From Trileptium ribeirensis (Eukaryota; Nematoda; Enoplea; Enoplida; Thoracostomopsidae): DNA of 64,000 nucleotides. Of this stretch, positions 58,790-64,000 are shown one piece after another. Every line of letters starts with the position of its first letter. The stretch's first letter is position 1. The notes under the pieces are model-generated. The model searched no databases. It saw only the letters and a list, made by a program, of their open reading frames with translations, and was not told where the DNA came from. A program made the translations under genes and the position numbers. The stretch lies in assembly GCA_030248225.1 (NCBI GenBank), contig JASANE010028039.1:1-64000 (forward strand). The letters are read 5' to 3'.

Positions 58790-60080
58790 CACAGTATAAC
58801 AACATGTCACAATGTTAACACAACAATGCTACAGTTCAATGAACGGCTGTTCGAGCGATAAAGCTGCGCCAAATCACATGGAGGCTCATCAATATTGTTT
58901 GATTATAAGAGAACTACAAGCTAATTATACATGCATATAAGCAACTAAAATCCAACACAAAAGAAACGAAAAGCGGACGTAAAAATAGAATATGATACTA
59001 TGTAGTAATATTTATCATACTACTAATAAGGTTATTTACTGAGGAGTATCGATCATAACGCAAGCATTAGGTTTTCAAAAAAGAAATTTATATTGCTCGA
59101 TTCATAGGCTCAAACCAAACCCTGCCGCGGCTTAGTCCATCTACCGAATGACCAACAAAATTACGCAACCCATTGAACCAAAACCTTTACACAGTTTGTA
59201 TTGACATCATTGCGGAGTTCAAAATTTTGGACATACTTCCGCGTGTATAACAATATACTGACAATCATGACCACCGTATGCAATTCCGTACTAATACGTG
59301 AGTCCACATTAGGCACGTGCACCATGGTTGCTGTTTTATTAAAACCACAAACTTAATCGCTCGCGTTCACATTTCTGCCATCGCCATTGAGTGAACGCAA
59401 ACAAGAGCTCTGTGATGTACGAACGCAATTTCCGTACGCGCACATTTCTCAATTTCGCACGGTTGTCCGAGTTCACCAAATCACTTACTAAATAGGATAC
59501 TATGTGCGCGATCTGTGTGTGCCGTATTAGTATACTAATAACGCGATTGGCAATCGCGTTATTCTGTGTACGTGGTCAGAAAAATGCGATATTACATGGC
59601 AAAATAGCGACAGTGAACAACCTACGTGTTTCTGCCAAATTTTTGCTCGAGTATATAAATAAAATCGTGATTTGTGTGAATTCAAAGATTTTACGATCGT
59701 AATCTGACTTGGCAAATGACAGATGTGTCGGCAACTTTTATGAGGCAATTTCTTAGCTACTTTTGCGTCTTGCATTGAAAACGCGGAGTTTTAATATTTT
59801 TAGATCTCGAAAATAGCTGCTGAGCCATGTGCTCCGCCATTTATACGTTCGCTGACAAAAACCTATCGTCCTAAGGTTTTGAACTCGGGGCTACCGCCGT
59901 CCATTCGTGCTGTCCAAATTGCGGCGAATAGAAACGTTGTTAGGATATAACCAAATTAAAACAAAAACATAAAGCTAAATTACGAAGGGCCAAGTGAAAT
60001 AATAAAAATACAACACAAAATTCACTATACAGCACATACAGAAAGGGGCAACGTATCTCCACCGTTCACCAAATGCCGTT
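58790..60080. other. Intron sequence with a perfect hairpin
   Basis: No gene recognised. A perfect inverted repeat AATAACGCGATT / AATCGCGTTATT with a 3-base loop lies at 59537-59563. Near 59330-59480 the sequence is locally CpG-rich, with repeated CGAACGCAA or CGTACGCGC words. Confidence 0.5.
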
Positions 60081-60087
60081 CGCTTAC

Positions 60088-60118
60088 TTCTTCGGCCATT
60101 CGATCCTGATTAAAGGTA
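60088..60118 (-). CDS. 31-base exon with an internal ATG
   Basis: Bounded by TTTTGTTACAG and GTAAGC. The first base completes a codon and ten codons follow, ending in phase 0 (TFNQDRMAEE). Its first base completes Ile with the two spare bases of the exon at 63874-63931. A less good donor further on (GTATGT) would extend it by another 16 codons to LPLS. It may splice to the phase-0 exon at 42481-42689, which would skip 57.7/56.4 kb. Confidence 0.45.
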
Positions 60119-60399
60119 CTGTAACAAAAAATATGAATGGCGTGAGAGAAAACTTCAAAAAATATCACGTTTTCATCTAGATATGTTGAACAAATCGCCC
60201 ACCGCAATAATGTATCAAGAAATAAATAGTAATTATTGAAACGGAAAGTGCGAAATAGTAAACGCCCCAACGAATGTAATGAAGTTGGTAGTGTTCTGGA
60301 GACCCGGTCGGCAGCTCGAGTCACACGTCACGAATTAGAACCATCTGTGAAGACGAAACAAAAGGATACATTGAAGCTCAATGTTTAAGTTATTTTTAT

Positions 60400-61320
60400 T
60401 CCACTGAGGTCACTAGAGGACATTTATTCCTTGCCTGTGGCTGTCATTCGTAACGCATTTTCAGATGGACGGATGGCGACAAATTAAAACGAAGCGATTG
60501 GAGTTTCCACTGAGGGCGCTAGATGTAAAATCGTGAAAATTTCTTTGTTTTTGTTTCTGTCAGTCATATTTCGACCCCCTCTCTCGGGTCAAAAAAGCAA
60601 ATAAAACAGGTGTTTCAAGGGTTCTTTGTTGAATCTGGCCCTACGGGTACTATAATTTCGCAGCATATCTCGCGATACATGCTTTGCATCGAAAAATGAC
60701 ATGCAGAATCAGCTCATCCAGAACTACAGCTCTGCTGACCCTTTGCCAGAAATAGCGATTTTTCAAATTTCGCAGTCTTATTGCTTGTTTTTACTTAAGA
60801 GGGGCCTATTAGGTTATGAAGCACGTTGGATACGAGTGGTTTTGGTATCTAGAATCTAACTTGACTATATTATACTTATATGTGGTTTCAAGGGTATTAT
60901 GGTCGACAAACCCGATTTCCAAAATGTAATGCGTTTCCGCTGTTCTGATTATGTATTGCCTGCAGGGCATCAAGAATGGCCTGTATATAGGTATTCCTCA
61001 AGGCAGAATAAAACGATTTGGTTATTTACAGTCCAGCGTGGACATTTCATGCCTTTTCATGTATTTTCAATGGGTTTATGGTCAAAGAACCCGATTTCCA
61101 AAATATAGTCTGTCTTCTGCGGTTTGATTTCGTATTGCGTACAGGTCGCCAAGAATTGTCCATACAGGTTTTCCGATATGATGAATACGATGGTTTGGTT
61201 TTCTAGCACAAATACGTGATGCGTTGTCATTGTTTTTGATGGGCTTAAGCACGACAAGGTTTTAGAGTTCAAGAGGTTTTAAGATAGTATATACACCAAA
61301 CAAACCCTTTTTACAAAATA
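60400..61320 (-). repeat. Family E dispersed repeat, inverted copy
   Basis: Reverse-complement blocks include AACGAAGCGATTGGAGTTTCC, ATGACATGCAGAATCAGCTCATC, AATAGCGATTTTTCAAATT and TGAATACGATGGTTTGG. It is one of the longer copies and extends into the leading repeat with CTTGAAACCACATATAAG-like words. Confidence 0.7.
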
Positions 61321-61329
61321 ATTTGAAAA

Positions 61330-62330
61330 TGAAACAATGCTTGCTCCATTGCACCCTCGCTTACGAGATAATAACTATACTGTACGATGCATAGCCCTGG
61401 TCTGCCTAGATTTCCGAAAAATGGGGTGGGAGAAATTTGAGACCCCATAACTATTGTCGGGCGAAAGTTTAAGCGTGCTGGGACAAAAATTTTGTTCTAT
61501 ATTCCACAGTTTCCACATTTGAATTCTGAGAGTAGCAAGTAAAACGAGCGAAAAGAAAATTTTTTACTAGTCAGATAGTAGTGAAGTTTAACAATGTCTG
61601 TTGTTGGGTTTTTAAGCAGATAGACATACTTTGGCCACCATGACTGATTCGCATGACAGCTATTTGAAAACTTAACACCTGTATTTATGTCCTTTAGTTA
61701 GACGCATAATCCGATTCCAAGATATTCCCTCGAAAAAGATAGCAGAGAGGTTTATTCGGGTGATTTAGGAGCTCCAAAAACATGTTACGTATTGTACCTC
61801 GACAACCGGTGAAATATCTGAGCTTCACTGTAGATATTAAAGCTCATTTTGCAAAGCAAATAAGCGTTTATAAGACTGTTTTGCTACGCAGCTATTTCAG
61901 GATGCACGACTTGGGTTAAAACGGTTTTTAAATGAGCCAAGAGAGCCAAAACACACGAATACAGATCGAAGGGCTATGTGGAGATTACTGGTCTTGTGTA
62001 CTACAGCAACAATTCGTCCTCTATCCGCACATTGTGTGCAGCCATTTTCATTATTTTGGCTGCAGTATAAGGTCAACACGGATTTTTGAATGGGCCATGA
62101 GATCCAAAACCGCTCGAGCTACACGGGCGTTATTGGTCTCATTTTGCAGAGCAATATTGTCCACTGTGTGCGTGTAGCGAAACTGGCGGTAAGCGGATGT
62201 ATCTTCTCAACTATTTAGGCAAGGTGGCTGATATTCTGACTCACTCAGTATGTCGATGCTCAATACAGCAACAGAGTACGTCTCGCTAAATAACATTATG
62301 CAACACTCAGAATTCACCGCCTTGCAATAA
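61330..62330. other. Intron sequence, no gene recognised
   Basis: Near 61330-61400 and 61520-61560 there are words resembling the flank of family E (CTCGCTTACGAGA, GCAAGTAAAACGAGCG). The rest holds only short open frames. Confidence 0.35.
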
Positions 62331-62560
62331 GACAAGCTACAAGTTCTAGTACTTTTACTCTCGAACTAATATTTTCAAGCTATAAAATTACGTATTAGCA
62401 CTAGAAATACTAGCAATTAATATTAAAAATATGCAGTGTATAGAAAATATGAATTTAAAGATATAAGACGTCGTGGATTTAGCTCAAAATGAGTGTTTCG
62501 GGCAAGTGACTGATAGAACATAGGAAAAATCAGACTAACACGGACTGGCCAGTAGTCCAG
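62330..62560 (+). mobile_element. Family D element, strongly decayed copy
   Basis: Keeps TATTTTCAAGCT, TAGCAATTAATATT(A)AAAAAT, TTTAGCTCAAAATGAGTGTTTCGG and a GGACTGGCCAG-like end. Identification is tentative. Confidence 0.45.
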
Positions 62561-62569
62561 GGAGCAACC

Positions 62570-63692
62570 GGAATTCCGGTTACGGCGAAAATCGTGTTCT
62601 GGTTGCGGTTCCGGCAAAGGGCAAAACCATACCGGAACCGGAATTCCGGTTTAAAATTTTGTTTGAAATTTCCTCATTTTTGCTTCATCTGTGATCCAAA
62701 CATATGTAATATATATTATACAATGTTCAAGCTCTAATACAAACAAACAAAAGAAAAGATTAATTAAGCAATTTGCCGTGTGAAACGTAAGTAGGTCACA
62801 CAATTTCAGTAGGAATTTCATTTTTCATAATAACCTGCAGGAGTTTGTTAACAAATCAAAGCCAACTAGATGCTTGTAGCAGCTATTATACACATTCAGA
62901 AGTCTGCCGGGTAAGTTTGAATTAAAACAGTCCAACTCGGTAACAGAGTATGGCTTACGTAGAAGTACTTAGCATATGCATGTCTAACATAAATTGCGTC
63001 AATCGCCAGCCAGTGCGCTTGTAAACTTTGTAAATAAATCTAAATTGAAGTAACGTTATCTGCAACGCAGCCAGAAACTGCTTTCTTGGAAATGAACTGT
63101 ATTTATTGAAACTGTGCGAGCAGTATCACAGCTTGTCTCATTTATAGCATTCTGATTAGAAAGTTATCATCATTACCGATGAATCAACTAACGGGCACTG
63201 TTTGTCCAACGCTAGCCTAAACTGTGTCTCTGACCACTGATCAGAAAATTACCTTCTATTATTTTCTCTTAGAACCATATAAACCAATAATTTTAAGTTT
63301 CCTACAGAACTACATGTAACAAACGTATTTGTACTAAAGGAAGGCGACTGGAGACAGAGCGAAAGTGTTTATTCTACGCTCCATGCGTTGTAAGCACATT
63401 CAATTTGACGCAGTATTCACTGAGGCACATTCAATTTGTATAGTGGAAGGCATTTTTGCTCTTTGTCCAAAAACCGACACTTTGATCGATAGAAACTATT
63501 AGCTTCCTCAGCCTTTTTACAAGTTTCAGAAAGGCAATAATGCCATCGCAATACATTAAGTGCAATGTAAAAGTTATTTTTAATGCATTTAAAATCCACT
63601 ATATCTTCATTTATTGTTGCATCTGTTTTACTAAATTTCGAGGACCAGGTTCCTGTTCCGGATCCGGTTTAAATGGACGGTTCCGGTTATTC
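62570..63692 (-). mobile_element. Family A element, full inverted copy
   Basis: It runs from GGGAGCAACCGGAATTCCGG to CCGGTTATTC, about 1.12 kb, and is the reverse complement of 22176-23310 with scattered changes. It is the second nearly full copy and sets the family length. Confidence 0.8.
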
Positions 63693-63873
63693 ATTGCTGT
63701 AGTCATAGCCAAATATCGATGCTCAAATTTTTAATTAAGCAAACCTGAACACACACTGAGACCTAGATCTGGGTATGCGAAAACAATTTCGGGATAAAAC
63801 GCAAAATCGAAGATCGTTAGCGCATCAACGCTTTTGTCAACTAAGTCGGAATGCCGTAATTTAGTAAACTTAC

Positions 63874-63931
63874 ATATTATGTTCGTTGTTGCTTTTGCCG
63901 CTGTGCGATATATTACGGCGAGCAGCAGTAT
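63874..63931 (-). CDS. Most upstream visible exon of the - strand gene
   Basis: The 58-base exon is bounded by AATGTTTCAG and GTAAGT. It starts with two bases completing a codon and leaves two spare bases. It encodes TAARRNISHSGKSNNEHN in the frame that fits the next exon at 60088-60118. Hydrophilic, no domain recognised. Upstream exons would lie beyond the window. Confidence 0.45.
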
Positions 63932-64000
63932 CTGAAACATTAGCAAAATCCAAATAATGTAAATATTGTTTACTACATAAAACTCATTTAGCAACGTAGT

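Noticed and set aside
59502..59702. 66-codon Cys/Ile-rich frame
   Set aside because: Overlaps a hairpin and an opposite open frame; no domain or splice context.
61897..62177. Frames of 60 and 81 codons on opposite strands
   Set aside because: Low-complexity Cys/His content without a finger pattern; no support.

Overview
The window looks like one intron-rich locus of a metazoan, most likely an invertebrate. It is AT-rich, has tiny exons separated by introns of up to about 13 kb, and the introns are packed with eroded transposable elements. Two non-LTR reverse transcriptases and the BEL/Pao elements resemble those of lophotrochozoans or flatworms, but I cannot fix the phylum. No long intact bacterial-type gene, rRNA, tRNA or CRISPR array was seen.

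A large inverted repeat fills 1-16140. The left arm (1-7430) and right arm (8690-16140) are reverse complements around a unique spacer of about 1.26 kb. Each arm carries the same three small exons, which together read as a Tudor domain of the kind found in 53BP1. They lie on the + strand in the left arm and the - strand in the right arm, so the copies are tail to tail. The left copy is intact. The right copy has a 1-base insertion in its second Tudor exon and a stop codon in the third. The spacer holds an open frame that may be a following second-Tudor exon of the left copy. Each arm starts at its outer end with a BEL/Pao pol fragment.

Upstream of the right-arm copy, on the - strand, a chain of candidate exons runs across the window at 63.9, 60.1, (57.7, 56.4), possibly 53.7, 42.6, 29.65, 29.0 and 16.8 kb. 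Each is bounded by AG/GT, and reading phases agree at most joins. The chain encodes an acidic/Ser-rich region followed by a basic, nuclear-localisation-like segment and then the Tudor exons. At least one tiny exon is needed before the Tudor exons (an 8-base candidate fits), and the 57.7/56.4 pair appears to be an alternative 5' end.

The introns hold: a GC-rich block of unknown nature (about 18.1-25.5 kb); five copies of a 1.13-kb CCGG-rich inverted-terminal-repeat element, three of them split by later insertions; one eroded BEL/Pao LTR retrotransposon with both LTRs (32466-39376); two broken non-LTR retrotransposons (45.2-46.6 and 49.85-51.3 kb); four further dispersed families; and several tandem duplications, one an exact in-frame 105-bp duplication.

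The main biological idea is that a transcript crossing the inverted repeat would fold into a hairpin with a stem of about 7.4 kb that includes Tudor exons, a possible source of small RNAs matching the intact copy. This is inference. Exon calls come from splice consensus and phase only, without transcript support.
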